Positions 41,062-51,284 of a DNA stretch of 64,000 nt are shown piece after piece. The DNA is from CAVRQM01 sp963756975 (GTDB taxonomy: Bacteria > Pseudomonadota > Alphaproteobacteria > Acetobacterales > Acetobacteraceae). The stretch is from NCBI GenBank assembly GCA_963756975.1, contig CAVWPS010000002.1, positions 1,860,001 to 1,924,000 on the forward strand. The letters are read 5' to 3'. How positions within the stretch are numbered: the stretch's first letter is position 1; each line of letters begins with the position of its first letter. Under the pieces are notes generated by a model. That model saw only the letters and a program-made list of their open reading frames with translations. It was not told where the DNA came from and did not search any database. Position numbers and translations under genes: made by a program.

Positions 41062-42667
41062 ATTTTCAAGCAATTGCTGACGCCGGTGGCCGACAGCCTG
41101 CCGTTGTCGTTCGTCGTGGCGGCCATGCCGATCGCGGTCGTGCTGGTGATGCTCGGTGTGCTGCGGCGGCCGGCGTGGCAGGCATCGCTCGCCGGCCTGA
41201 TCGCCGCCTTCCTCATTGCGATTGGCGTCTGGCAAATGCCGGCCGGCCTCGCACTCGACAGTGCGGCGAACGGGGCGGTGTTCGCGCTGTGGCCGGTCAT
41301 GTGGATCGTCGTCAACGCGCTGCTGCTTTATAATGTCGCGGTCGTCTCCGGCCGGTTCGACGCCTTCCGCGAATGGGTGCTCGACCACATGCCGGACGAC
41401 CGGCGGATCGTGCTGGTGGTGATCGGCTTCTGTTTCGGCTGTCTGCTCGAAGGCATTTCGGGATTTGGCACGCCGGTCGCGATCACGTCCGCGCTGCTCA
41501 TCATGGTCGGCTTCCCGCCGATCGAGGCGCTGACGTTCACATTGATCTTCAACACCGCCCCGGTCGCGTTCGGGGCACTCGGCGTGCCGGTCACCGTGCT
41601 CGGTCAGGTCACCGGGCTTCCGGCGGCGCAACTCGGCGTCCATGATCGGGCGGCAGTTGCCGTTCATGGCGATCCTGCTGCCGTTCTACGTCATGGCGAT
41701 CTACGGCGGCTGGCGCTCGGTGCGGGCGTTGTGGCCGGTGCTGCTGGTCGCGGGTGCCAGTTTCGCCGGCGCGCAATTCGTCGCGTCCAACTACCTCGAT
41801 TACGCGCTGACCGACGTGCTCTCCTCCTTGGCCGCGCTGATCGTGACGCTGCTGTTCCTGCAGGTCTGGCAGCCGGTGGTCGACCCGGAGTTCGCGGTGA
41901 CGCAGCGCGTCGCCGTGGGTGGACGCGGAACCGTGCCCGGCTGGCAGGGCTGGCTGCCGTGGGTGACGGTGTCGGTCGTCGTCATCGTCTGGACGCATCT
42001 GACGGTCGCCGGAATCGGCGAGCAGAAGATCGGCTGGCCCGGCTTGGACAAGGCCGTGTCGATCACGCTGTATCACGACAAGCCGTACGGTGCCGTCTGG
42101 ACGTTCCAGCCGCTCGCGACGGGAACGGCAATCCTGTTCGCCACCATCCTGACCGCCGCGATGGTCGGCGTCGGTCCGCGCCGGTTCGTCCAGCAAATCG
42201 GCGTCACGTGGCGGCAGAGCCGGATCGCGATCCTGACCGTGGCCCTCATCATCGCACTCGCGTACCTGATGAACTACTCGGGCATGACCTACACGCTCGG
42301 TCTGGGCGTCGCATCGGTCGGCGTGATCTTCCCGCTGCTGTCCCCGTTCCTCGGCTGGATCGCGGTGTTCCTGTCGGGCAGCGACACGTCCGGCAACGCG
42401 CTGTTCGGCAACCTTCAGGTCGTTGCCGCCAATCAGCTCGGGCTCAATCCGGTGCTGATCGCCGCGAGCAACTCATCGGGCGGCGTCATGGGCAAGATGA
42501 TCTCGCCGCAGAACATCGCGACCGGTGTCGCCGTCACCGACCTGAAGGGACGCGAGGGCGTGGTGTTCGCCCGCACGTTCAAGCACAGCGTGTTCCTGAC
42601 ATTCGTGCTCGGCTGCCTCGTCGTCGTGCAGCAGTATTTGGTGCCGTGGATGATCCCCGGCCATTGA
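41062..42667 (+). CDS. LctP/GlcA-family L-lactate or glycolate permease, one frameshift
   Basis: The permease of about 534 residues has the LctP pattern: LLTPVADSLPLSF at the start, many hydrophobic helices, EGISGFGTPVAITSALL, and FLSGSDTSGNALFGNLQ near the C-terminus. An extra C at 41640-41641 breaks the frame; with it removed AQLGVMIGRQLPFMAILLPF is continuous. The start is odd: GGAGG (41048-41052) points to an ATT at 41062 (would read MFKQLLTPVADS), while TTG 41074 is too far from it. Family members carry lactate and glycolate. The glycolate oxidase operon at 53.6-57.5 kb and lactate from rhamnose make either a sensible substrate. Confidence 0.87.
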
Positions 42668-42670
42668 GCG

Positions 42671-44602
42671 TCACATCCAGGGCTGCTTCACCGGCCCCCG
42701 CAAGGCCCGCGACAGATAGGCGGCCGCGCTGATCAGCGACAGATGCGTCAGCACCTGCGGCACGTTGCCGAGTTGCTCGCCGGTGGGCGACAACTCCTCG
42801 GAATACAGGCCGAGATGGTTCGCGTAGCCGAGCAGCTTCTCGAACATCAACCGTGCCTTCGGCACCTGACCGGCGCGCGCGAGTGCTTCGACATACCAGA
42901 ACGAGCAGGCGAGGAACGCGCCCTCCTCGCCGTCCAGACCGTCGAGCGCGCGGTCGGCGATGCTGCGGCGGCGGACGAGGCAATCGGTCACGAGTTGCGT
43001 CTCGATCTGCGCCAGCGTGCCGAGCCAGCGCGGGTCGTCGCCGGCGATGAACCGCACGAGCGGCATCAGCAGCATCGACCCGTCGACCGTCTTCGACCCT
43101 GGATATTGCACGAACGATCGCAGATCCTCGTCCCAGAACTCGGCGTGGATCGAGTTGTGGATTTCGAGCCGGGTCTGGTTCCAGTCCGGAATGGGGGCCG
43201 GCATCGAGCGGCCGACCGCAAGCCTGATCGCGCGGTCGATGGCGACCCAGCACATCAGCCGCGAGTGGAGAAAATGCTTCTCCTTGCCGCGGCCTTCCCA
43301 GATCCCGCGATCGGTGCGCGACCAGTTCTCGCGCAGCCAGCCGATCATGGCGCAGACATGCTGCCAGCCATCCCAGCTGGTCTGCCGGCCGTATTTGTCG
43401 GCGAGGTAGATCGCGTCCATCAGCTCGCCGTAGATGTCGAGCTGGAATTGTTCCGCCGCCGCGTTGCCGACCCGCACCGGAGTGCTGTCGAGGTACCCGT
43501 CCATCGTCAGCGTCCGCTCGGGCAGGTGGTCGTCGCCGGCGAGGGAGTACATCACCCGGAGCGGCCCGTCCGGGTTTCGGTGCTTGCCTTGGCATGAGGC
43601 GAGGCGGGCACCGATCCAGTCGACGAACCGGCTCGCTTCCTCGGTGAAGCCGAGGCGCACGAACGCGAACATCGCGAACGACGTGTCGCGGATCCAGCAA
43701 TAGCGATAGTCCCAGTTCCGCCCGCCGCCGATCTGCTCCGGCAAACCGAATGTGACGGCCGCGACCATCGCGCCGCGCTCGGCCGACGTCATCAGCTTCA
43801 ATGTGAGGACCGAGCGGCCGACGATCTCCTGCCAACGCCCGTCATAAGTCGATGTGCTCGCCCAATCGTGCCACCAGGCCGTGGTCGCCTGAAACGCGGC
43901 GAACGCCTCGTCTCCATCCAGTTCGCCGGGCGGAAAGTCGGGCCGGATTTCGAGCGACAGCGCCGCTTGCTGGCCCGCTTCCAGCCGGAAACGCGTCCGC
44001 ACATCGCCGTCGACCGCGTTAAGCGCCACGGTTGCGCGGAGACATAGCGGCACGGCATTCGATGTCGATTTCGGGGCGAAGCCGGCGCTTTTTTCATGCA
44101 TCGTGACGTCGTACCGCTCGGACCCATAATTCGGGCGCGGCGCGCAGATCGCCTCGAGCTCGACACTGCCGCGCACGACGCGGACGTGCCGGATAATCCG
44201 TTGCGGACCGCGATAATCCGGCAGCGGCATGAAGTCGGTCAGTTCGGCGATGCCCTCATCGGACAGGAACCGCGTCAGCAGCACGTTGGTGTCCGGCAAG
44301 TACATCTGGATGGTGCGATGCCCGTCCTCGGCCGGCCGGACCGAAAAGGAACCGCCTTCGGGGTCGAGCAGACTGGCGAAGATCGTCGGCTGGTCGAACC
44401 CCTCCGCGCAGAAGAACGAGATCGTGCCGTCACGCCCGACCAGCGCCGCCGAGCGCAGATCGCCGATCACGCCGTGATCCGAAATGCGCGGCTTGTCGCC
44501 GGGCGGCGACATCTTCTTGCGCGCGTCCGCACTGCCGGCGCGGACGTGTTCGTGGTGCCCCGTCAGCCCGTCCACGAGACGGCCGAGCAGACCGTCAGCC
44601 AT
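42671..44602 (-). CDS. GH15 glucoamylase/trehalase-like glycoside hydrolase
   Basis: The 643-residue product has an N-terminal beta-sandwich region (GVIGDLRSAALVGRDGTISFF) and the GH15 alpha/alpha barrel. Barrel landmarks are GGGRNWDYRYCWIRD, GYLDSTPVRVGNAAAEQFQ and the two acid regions DGEEGAFLACSFW and YSEELSPTGEQLGNVPQVL with the catalytic glutamates. There is no signal peptide, so it acts on an intracellular glucan, maltooligosaccharide or trehalose. Its start overlaps the end of the SDR gene by 8 bp, so both are one unit. Confidence 0.92.
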   Translation of the reverse strand: MADGLLGRLVDGLTGHHEHVRAGSADARKKMSPPGDKPRISDHGVIGDLRSAALVGRDGTISFFCAEGFDQPTIFASLLDPEGGSFSVRPAEDGHRTIQMYLPDTNVLLTRFLSDEGIAELTDFMPLPDYRGPQRIIRHVRVVRGSVELEAICAPRPNYGSERYDVTMHEKSAGFAPKSTSNAVPLCLRATVALNAVDGDVRTRFRLEAGQQAALSLEIRPDFPPGELDGDEAFAAFQATTAWWHDWASTSTYDGRWQEIVGRSVLTLKLMTSAERGAMVAAVTFGLPEQIGGGRNWDYRYCWIRDTSFAMFAFVRLGFTEEASRFVDWIGARLASCQGKHRNPDGPLRVMYSLAGDDHLPERTLTMDGYLDSTPVRVGNAAAEQFQLDIYGELMDAIYLADKYGRQTSWDGWQHVCAMIGWLRENWSRTDRGIWEGRGKEKHFLHSRLMCWVAIDRAIRLAVGRSMPAPIPDWNQTRLEIHNSIHAEFWDEDLRSFVQYPGSKTVDGSMLLMPLVRFIAGDDPRWLGTLAQIETQLVTDCLVRRRSIADRALDGLDGEEGAFLACSFWYVEALARAGQVPKARLMFEKLLGYANHLGLYSEELSPTGEQLGNVPQVLTHLSLISAAAYLSRALRGPVKQPWM

Positions 44603-45398
44603 TGTCGAGGAACGACGGATAGAGCGACATGCCCCCGTCGACGAACAGCGTGGCCCCGGTGACGTAGTCGGCCGCGTCGGACGCGAGCCACGCGACGGCG
44701 GCGCCGATGTCGGCCGGCTCGCCGATGCGGCCGTACGGGATCAGCTCCAGAAGGCGCTTTTCCTTCTCGGGGTCGCCCCAGACCGACTGGTTGATCGCCG
44801 TCTTGATCGCTCCCGGTGCGATCGCGTTGACCCGGATTTTCGCGCGCGCGAGTTCCTGCGCCGCCGTGCGGACCAGCTGTTCGACCCCGCCCTTCGCGGC
44901 CGCGTAGTTCACGTGACCGGCCCAGGGGATAATCTGATGGACGGAACTGATGCACACGATCGAGCCGGCCGAGCGGTGTCCCTCGGTCACGCCCTGACGG
45001 ACGAACACGCGCGCCGCCGCCTGGATGCACAGGAACGTGCCGGCGAGGTCGACCGACATGGTCGCGTTCCACTCGTCGAGCGTCATGTCGAGCAGTGCCG
45101 CGTCTTTCTGCAGCCCCGCGTTGGCGACCATGATGTCGAGCCGGCCATAGCGCGCGACGACCTCGTCCACCATCCGGGCGACCTCGTCCGGCTTGGAGAC
45201 GTCGGCCATCGTGCCGAAACCCTCGCCGCCGGCGTCCTCGATGATCTTCAGGACCCCGTCGAGCGCCTCGCCCGGCTTCAGGTAGTTGACGCCGACCTTC
45301 ACCCCGGCGGCGGCCAGCCCCTCGACAGTGGCGGCACCGAGGCCGCTGGTGGCGCCGGTGACGATCGCGACCCGCCCTTTGAGCGACGACTCGGCCAT
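44595..45398 (-). CDS. SDR oxidoreductase, glucose 1-dehydrogenase-like
   Basis: The 267-residue short-chain dehydrogenase has the cofactor motif IVTGATSGLGAATVEG, the structural NAG in MVANAGLQKDAAL, the catalytic Ser (CISSVHQIIPW) and YAAAK. The region IRVNAIAPGAIKT and the C-terminal TGATLFVDGGMSLYPSF match the glucose 1-dehydrogenase-like subgroup. Basic residues near the dinucleotide fold do not settle NAD versus NADP. It is the first gene of a pair with the GH15 enzyme, so glucose released by that enzyme is a likely substrate, though this is inference. Confidence 0.86.
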   Translation of the reverse strand: MAESSLKGRVAIVTGATSGLGAATVEGLAAAGVKVGVNYLKPGEALDGVLKIIEDAGGEGFGTMADVSKPDEVARMVDEVVARYGRLDIMVANAGLQKDAALLDMTLDEWNATMSVDLAGTFLCIQAAARVFVRQGVTEGHRSAGSIVCISSVHQIIPWAGHVNYAAAKGGVEQLVRTAAQELARAKIRVNAIAPGAIKTAINQSVWGDPEKEKRLLELIPYGRIGEPADIGAAVAWLASDAADYVTGATLFVDGGMSLYPSFLDNG

Positions 45399-45453
45399 AA
45401 GAACAATCCCGTTTTGTGCGCCGGTGTAACGGGCCGTCGCGGGGGCGGTTCGC

Positions 45454-46080
45454 CTAACCCGTCATGACATCGACGAACGCCCCCAATCCCGTCAGCCGTC
45501 CGATCGCGCACCGTGCGGCGGTCAGCACCGCACGGGCGGCGAAGATCGCGTCGGGCAAAGCGCGGTTGACGATGACGTGATCGAATTCCCCGGCATGCGC
45601 GATTTCCGCGCGCGCGGCCCGCATCCGCCGCGCGATCTCGTCGGCATCGTCGGCCGCGCGCATGGCGAGCCGCGCCTCCAGCTCCGGCAAGGACGGCGGC
45701 AGCACGAACAGCCCCACCACGTCGCCGGGCAGCGCCGCCCGCAACTGCCGGAACCCCTGCCAGTCGATGTCGAACAGCACGTCCCGCCCGGCCGCCAACG
45801 CCGCCAGCACGGGGGCGCGCGGCGTGCCGTAGCCGCGCCCGAACACCCGCGCCCATTCGAGCAGCTCGCCGGCGGCGGCCATGCTCGCGAACGTCGCGTC
45901 GCTGCGGAAGAAGTAGTCGATGCCCTCGACCTCGTTCGGCCGGGGTGCCCGCGTGGTGACGCTGACCGACAGCGCGAGCCGGTCGTCGCCGGCCAGCAGG
46001 GCGCGCGCGATCGTGCTTTTCCCCGCACCCGAGGGTGCGGCGAGCACGAAGCACAGGCCGCGCCGTCCCATGACTGTCAT
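45454..46080 (-). CDS. gmk: Guanylate kinase
   Basis: Guanylate kinase converts GMP to GDP. The 208-residue product has the P-loop APSGAGKSTIARALL, the GMP-binding SVTTRAPRPNEVEGIDYFF and DVLFDIDWQGFRQL. Length and motifs are normal. It overlaps yicC by 4 nt (ATGA at 46077-46080), a common bacterial pairing. Confidence 0.96.
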   Translation of the reverse strand: MTVMGRRGLCFVLAAPSGAGKSTIARALLAGDDRLALSVSVTTRAPRPNEVEGIDYFFRSDATFASMAAAGELLEWARVFGRGYGTPRAPVLAALAAGRDVLFDIDWQGFRQLRAALPGDVVGLFVLPPSLPELEARLAMRAADDADEIARRMRAARAEIAHAGEFDHVIVNRALPDAIFAARAVLTAARCAIGRLTGLGAFVDVMTG

Positions 46081-46955
46081 TCGAGGTTTTGCACCTGCTC
46101 ACGCAGCTGCTCGACCAGCGCCTTCAGCGCCAGGCCCTCGGTCGTGAGCGCGATCGTCGCCGCCTTGGCGCACAGCGTGTTGGCCTCGCGGTTGAACTCC
46201 TGCACCAGGAAATCGAGACGCCGGCCGACCGGCACCGTCTCGGTCAGCAGCAACCTTGCGGCGGCGATGTGGCTCGCCAGCCGGTCCAATTCCTCGCGCA
46301 CGTCGGCCCGTTGCGCGAGCAGCGCCACCTCCTGCGCCAAACGTTCCAGCGGCGGCGACGGATGGCCCTCCAGCAGCGCCCTGACCCGGTCGGTCAGCTT
46401 GTCCCGCAACTCGTGCGGTTGCGACACGGCAAGCGCCTCCGCCCGCGCGCATGTGGCCGCGATCCTGTCGAGCAACGTGCCGAGAGCCACGGCAAGCCGG
46501 CCGCCCTCCGCCCGGCGTGCCGCGACCAGCCCGGCCAGCGCGCCGACGAACCCGGCCCGGATCGCCGCGAGCGCCGCCGGATCGGGCTCGGCATTTTGGG
46601 GTGCGCCGCGAAGGATCCCGGGCAGGCCGAGCACCGCTTCGACCCGGGGTGGTGGCGAGTCCGGCAGCCGTTCCGCGAGTTCCGTCAGCAACGCCAGCAT
46701 CCGCTCCAGCGCTTCGGGGTCCATGACCAGCGACGGCCGCTCCTCGCGCCGTGTCGTCAGGTTCGCCGTGATCGTGCCGCGCCGGAGCACCGCCGACGCC
46801 GCCTCACGCAATGGTGCGTCCAGCGCCTCCGTCCCGACCGGAAGCCGTAGCCGCAGGTCGAACGCGCGCCCGTTCACCGAGCGCAATTCCCACATCCAGG
46901 TCACGCCGGCGTCCGTGCCGTCGGTGCGGGCGAAGCCGGTCATGGACGCGATCAT
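46077..46955 (-). CDS. yicC: YicC-family endoribonuclease
   Basis: The 292-residue product starts MIASMTGFARTDG, the family hallmark, and ends with a DUF1732 C-terminus (VPVGRRLDFLVQEFNREANT). YicC proteins are RNA endonucleases. The ATG at 46955 is preferred over upstream starts because the family normally begins with MI.SMTGFA. It is coupled to gmk. Confidence 0.93.
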   Translation of the reverse strand: MIASMTGFARTDGTDAGVTWMWELRSVNGRAFDLRLRLPVGTEALDAPLREAASAVLRRGTITANLTTRREERPSLVMDPEALERMLALLTELAERLPDSPPPRVEAVLGLPGILRGAPQNAEPDPAALAAIRAGFVGALAGLVAARRAEGGRLAVALGTLLDRIAATCARAEALAVSQPHELRDKLTDRVRALLEGHPSPPLERLAQEVALLAQRADVREELDRLASHIAAARLLLTETVPVGRRLDFLVQEFNREANTLCAKAATIALTTEGLALKALVEQLREQVQNLE

Positions 46956-47041
46956 GTCGCGTTCTACCGCGTTGGCGGGGAGTTGCCATCGGCCCAAGAC
47001 GCGATACATCGCGGGCAAGCATTTTTCATGGAGAGACCGGC

Positions 47042-47917
47042 ATGGCCCGCGCGAACCCAGGCACCTACTCGAAAGCGATCGGCGACCTGACCGTCACCGC
47101 CCTGATGGACGGCCAGTTCGAGGGCGCGGTCCAGATGGTTTTGGGCGACGAGGAGAAGGTCGAGACCATCCTGCGCGAGACCGGGCGTCCGGTGCCGCCG
47201 CGTTTCTCCATCTCCTGCTTCCTGATCGAGCATGCGAACGGCAGCAAAACTCTGTTCGACGGCGGCGCGGGCCACGCGTTCGGTGCCCTCGCGGGCCGCG
47301 CACCCTTGGCGCTGAAGGCGCTGGGCGTCGATCCGGGCGAGATCACGACGATTCTGTGCAGCCACGCGCACCCCGACCACGTCGTCGGGCTGATCCATGA
47401 GGACGGCTCGGCGCGCTACCCGAATGCCGACCTGATCGTCAGCGAAGCCGAGCTGGCCTTCTGGGCGGACGGTCACGACACCGCCAACGCGGTCAACCAG
47501 AGCCTGTTCGACGGTGCCCGCGCGGGCCTCGCCGCCTACCGGGACCGCACCCGGCATCACAAGGACGGGGCCGAAGCGGTGCCGGGGATCGAGGCGGTGG
47601 CGCTGCCGGGTCACACGCCGGGACATACCGGTTTCATCCTCCGCTCCGGGTCGGACGCGCTGTTCATCTGGGCGGACATCATCCACCAGCCCGGCGTGCA
47701 GTTTGCGTACCCCGACTACTCGATCGCGTTCGACGTCGATCCGGAGCAGGCCGCCAAAAGCCGCCGCGTCGCGTTCGACCGCGCATCGACGGACAAGATG
47801 CTGGTGGCCGGCATCCACCACGACTTCCCGTTGTTCGGCCATGTGCGCCGCGACGGCTCGGCCTACGCCTGGGACGCGGCGGTCTACGCGCCGATGGCGG
47901 ACGGCCTCGCCGGCTGA
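47042..47917 (+). CDS. Metallo-beta-lactamase-fold hydrolase
   Basis: The 291-residue product has the zinc-binding SHAHPDHVVGLIH, then IEAVALPGHTPGHTGFIL, FIWADIIHQPGV and a later AGIHHDFPLF. These are the MBL-fold ligand positions. No signal peptide is apparent after the chosen ATG 47042, so it is likely cytoplasmic. The substrate is unknown; lactonase, esterase or similar hydrolase activity is usual for the fold. It stands alone between the divergent yicC and the convergent phosphatase gene. Confidence 0.85.
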   Translation: MARANPGTYSKAIGDLTVTALMDGQFEGAVQMVLGDEEKVETILRETGRPVPPRFSISCFLIEHANGSKTLFDGGAGHAFGALAGRAPLALKALGVDPGEITTILCSHAHPDHVVGLIHEDGSARYPNADLIVSEAELAFWADGHDTANAVNQSLFDGARAGLAAYRDRTRHHKDGAEAVPGIEAVALPGHTPGHTGFILRSGSDALFIWADIIHQPGVQFAYPDYSIAFDVDPEQAAKSRRVAFDRASTDKMLVAGIHHDFPLFGHVRRDGSAYAWDAAVYAPMADGLAG

Positions 47918-47937
47918 CGCAAATCGGTGGCGGAGCG

Positions 47938-48535
47938 TCAGGGCGCGAAAGTCCGGTGCTCCGCCGTCAGATTCCAGCCGTCGATCACACGGATGTCGGG
48001 ATGGTGCGCGCTGGTGCCGAGCACGCTCAGCGACGCCGTGCTCAGCGACAGGTGTTGCGCGTCGAGGATCGCGAGGCCGATCCACCGCGCGGCCAGGCTG
48101 CACGCGAAATGGCCATGGGTGAACAGGGCGACATTGCCGTCCAGTGCCGCGAGTTTCGCGATCAGGCGGTCGGCGCGGCCGGCGACCTGGCGCGGCGATT
48201 CGCCGTTCGGGGCGCCGTCGGCGAATAGCGACCAGTGCTGGTCCTTGGCCGCGATCTCGCGCGACCGCAGCCCCTCGTAGTCGCCGTAATTCCACTCGAT
48301 CAGATCCGGCTCGATCGCCGGGTTCGCGCACCCGGCCAGTTCCGCCGTCCGCTTCGCGCGCTGGAGCGGACTGCTGAACACGTGGCTGAACGTGATCCCG
48401 CGCAGACAGGCTTGCGGCCCCGCGCGCCTCCGCCTCGCCATGCTCCGTCAGCGGCAGGTCGGTGTGCCCGGTGTGTTGCCCGGACAGCGACCACTCCGTC
48501 TCGCCGTGCCGGACGATTAGGAGGCGCAGCGTCAT
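47938..48535 (-). CDS. Histidine phosphatase (phosphoglycerate-mutase-like), one frameshift
   Basis: The family signature LLIVRHGETEWSLSGQHTGH gives the catalytic RHG at the N-terminus. The second frame has SHVFSSPLQRAKRTAEL, IEWNYGDYEGLRS and FTHGHFACSLAARWIG with the second His. The halves join near 48405-48412, where one base too many precedes LLRGITFSHVF. It follows pgi by two bases in the glk-pgi operon, so a sugar-phosphate substrate is plausible; true mutase activity is not shown. Confidence 0.85.
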
Positions 48536-48537
48536 GG

Positions 48538-50167
48538 TCAGCGCTTCCGGCGGAAACGCTCGATCAGCGCGTTGGTCGATCCGTCGTGATGAAGCGCCGG
48601 TTCGGCCCCGCCATGCGCCAGTTCCGGGATGATCCGGCTCGCGAGCGCCTTGCCGAGTTCGACGCCCCACTGGTCGAAGCTGTCGATGTGCCAGATGGCA
48701 CCTTGAACGAACACGCTGTGCTCGTACAGCGCGACCAACCGGCCGAGCGTCGCGGGGTCGAGCTGGTCGGCCAGGATCGTGTTGGTCGGCCGGTTGCCTT
48801 CCATGACGCGGAACGGCCGTCTGATGGTCGGGCGAGCCTTCCGCCTTCAGCTCCGCCTCGGTCTTGCCGAAGCCGAGCGCCTCGGCCTGCGCGAACATGT
48901 TGGCCATCAGCAAATCGTGCTGTTCGGCGAGCGGGCTGAGCGGCTTGCAGAAGCCGATCATGTCGCACGGGACCAGCTTCGTGCCCTGATGCAGCAACTG
49001 ATAGAACGAGTGCTGACCGTCGGTGCCCGGCTCGCCCCAGATGATCGGCCCGGTCTCGTAATCGACGACATGCCCGTCCAGATCGACGTGTTTGCCGTTG
49101 CTCTCCATCTGCAGCTGCTGGAGGTAGGCGGGAAAGCGCGCCAGCGGGGCCGCGTACGGCATCACGCCGAGCGTCTGCGCGTCGAAGAAGTTGTTGTACC
49201 AGACGGTCAGCAATGCCAGCAGCATCGGCAGGTTGCGCGCGGCCGGCGCGGTGCGGAAATGCTCGTCCATCTCGTGAAAGCCGGCGAGCAGGGCGCGAAA
49301 ATGATCCGGCCCGATGGCGACCATGTTCGACAGCCCGATCGCGCTGTCCATCGAATAGCGGCCGCCGACCCAGTCCCAGAACCCGAAGACGCACGCGGGA
49401 TCGATGCCGAATTTCTGGGCCGCCGGAATGTTGGTCGACACCGCCGCGAAATGCTTCGCGACCGCCGCCTCGGAGCCGAGTGCGGACACCAGCCAGGTGC
49501 GCGCGGCGGCCGCGTTGGTCATCGTCTCGAGCGTCGTGAACGTCTTGGACGACACGATGAACAGCGTCTCGGCCGCGTCCAGACCCTGCACGGCCTCGCT
49601 GAAATCGGCCCCGTCGACGTTGGCGACGAAGCGGAATGTCATCGAGCGGTCGCTGAACGTGCGCAGCGCGCGGTAGGCCATTTCGGGGCCGAGATACGAC
49701 CCGCCGATGCCGATGTTGACCACGTTGCGGATGCGCTTGCCGGTATGGCCGGTGTGGCTGCCGTCGCGCAGCCCGTTCGCGAACACCGCCATCGCGTCCA
49801 GCACGCGGTGCACGTCCGGCACGACGTCCTTGCCGTCGACCACGATCTTCTGGTCGCGCGGTGCCCGCAGCGCCACGTGCAGCACGGCCCGCCGCTCGGT
49901 GATGTTGATCGCCTCGCCGGCGAACATCGCGTCGCGCCGCTTGGCGACGCCACGATCCTCGGCCAGCGTCAGCAGCAGCTTCAGCGTCTCGTCGGTGATG
50001 CGGTTCTTGGAGTAGTCCAGGAACAGCCCCGCGCCCTCGACGGAATACCGTGCCGCGCGACCGGAATCGTCGGCGAACAGGGTGCGGAGGTGGATGTCCT
50101 TGATGGTGTCGTGATGGGCCGCGAGGGCCTTCCAGGTCGGCGAGGCGGTGAGCGACGACATCGACAT
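48538..50167 (-). CDS. pgi: Glucose-6-phosphate isomerase, one frameshift
   Basis: Pgi interconverts glucose-6-P and fructose-6-P. The product (about 542 residues) shows NIGIGGSYLGPEMAYRAL, FIVSSKTFTTLETMTN, FGFWDWVGGRYSMDSAIGLS and NGKHVDLDG. The C-terminal DQWGVELGKALASRI holds the catalytic Lys region. The frame breaks near 48806-48812, after SPDHQTAV; removing one C gives VMEGNRPTNTILADQLDP. It lies between glk and the histidine phosphatase with gaps of 12 and 2 bp, so one operon is likely. Confidence 0.94.
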
Positions 50168-50179
50168 ATCCTCCGTGGT

Positions 50180-51194
50180 TCAGGCGGGCTTCCGGCCGGA
50201 CTCGTTCTTCAACTCCTGCAGGCCCCAGATCGCGGCGCCGAGCAGCGCGGCGTTGATCGTGATGACGCGCACCGGGACCGCGCGCAGCAGGTTCGCGAAC
50301 CGCCCCTTCGACGTGAACGCCTGCATGAACGCCCCGTCCTGCAGCAGCGGGAGCACGCGCGGCGGCAACCCGCCGGCCAAGTAGACGCCTCCGGTCGCGA
50401 GCACCTTCAACGCCAGGTTGCCGGCCTCGGCACCCCACACGTCGATCACGATCCGCACCGCCTGTGCGGCTAGCGTGTTCGTGTCCGGCTCGTGCAGTGC
50501 GGCGTCGAGGATCGCGGGCGTGCGGTCCTTGCGCCGCGTCGAGCGTGGCGCGGAACGCCGCGGTCTCCGACGACGGATCGAGCGAGCGCACGTAATCGTA
50601 GACGTTCGGCAGGCCGGAGCCGGCGCAGACCCGCTCGTACGCGGCGTGGCGAAACCGCTCGGTCAGGAACGCCCACAGGCCGGCCTGGATATGGTTGATC
50701 GGCGCGAAGTCCGCGTGCCCGCCCTCCGAGGAGCAGGCGATGTAGCGTTCGCCGCTCCAGATCAGGAACCCTTCGCCGAGTCCGGTGCCGGGGGCGAGCA
50801 CCGCGATCGCCGCGTGCTCGACCGCGCGGCCGGTGTTGATCGAGACGAACTCGTCCGGCAGCAAGTCCGGCACCGCGTGCGAGATGGCGGCCAAATCGTT
50901 CATCAGCGTGACCCGGTCGAGGCCGAGCTCGGACCGGAGCTGATCTTCCCGCAGCTCCCACGGGAGGTTGGTCAGATGCGCGTGACCCTCGATCACCGGG
51001 CCGGCCACGTCGAAGCACGCGGCGGTCGGCTTGCCGCCGGTGATGGCCAGGAAGGCCGCCACGATCGGTTGCAGGCTCGGAAAGTCGAGGCTGCGGAACT
51101 CCTGCTGGGCGACCGGATCGCGCGGCCCCCTCTCGGCCGTGAACAGCGCGAGCCGCGTCTTGGTGCCGCCGATGTCGCCAGCCAGCAGGGTCAT
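50180..51194 (-). CDS. glk: Glucokinase, one frameshift
   Basis: The bacterial Glk-type kinase opens with LLAGDIGGTKTRLALF (ATP phosphate site). LMNDLAAISHAVPDLLPDE and VLAPGTGLGEGFLIW follow, then CSSEGGHADFAP and the active-site region GLPNVYDYVRSL. Near 50530-50536 the frame changes; removing one C joins to RTPAILDAALHEPDTNT and the C-terminal YLAGGLPPRVLPLLQ. It phosphorylates glucose, fitting the GH15 product and the downstream pgi. It is the first gene of the glk-pgi unit. Confidence 0.93.
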
Positions 51195-51284
51195 GGGCTC
51201 TCTCTGGTCCAGATATGTCGCGGCGGCGGCACCATACCGTGAACCGCGAAAACCGGAAGACCGGGTGAAACGACCCGTCCGCGT

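Noticed and set aside
47042..47917. Calling the MBL protein a beta-lactamase or glyoxalase II
   Set aside because: Only general fold motifs are visible. It lacks a signal peptide and the glyoxalase II sequence context, so the substrate is left open.
46964..51194. Very long frames joining the sugar-phosphate genes (glk, pgi, histidine phosphatase) into apparent fusions
   Set aside because: Each join occurs at a frameshift after a conserved domain. Beyond the shift the reading becomes Arg/Gly/Ala-rich shadow sequence, so these are not fusion proteins.
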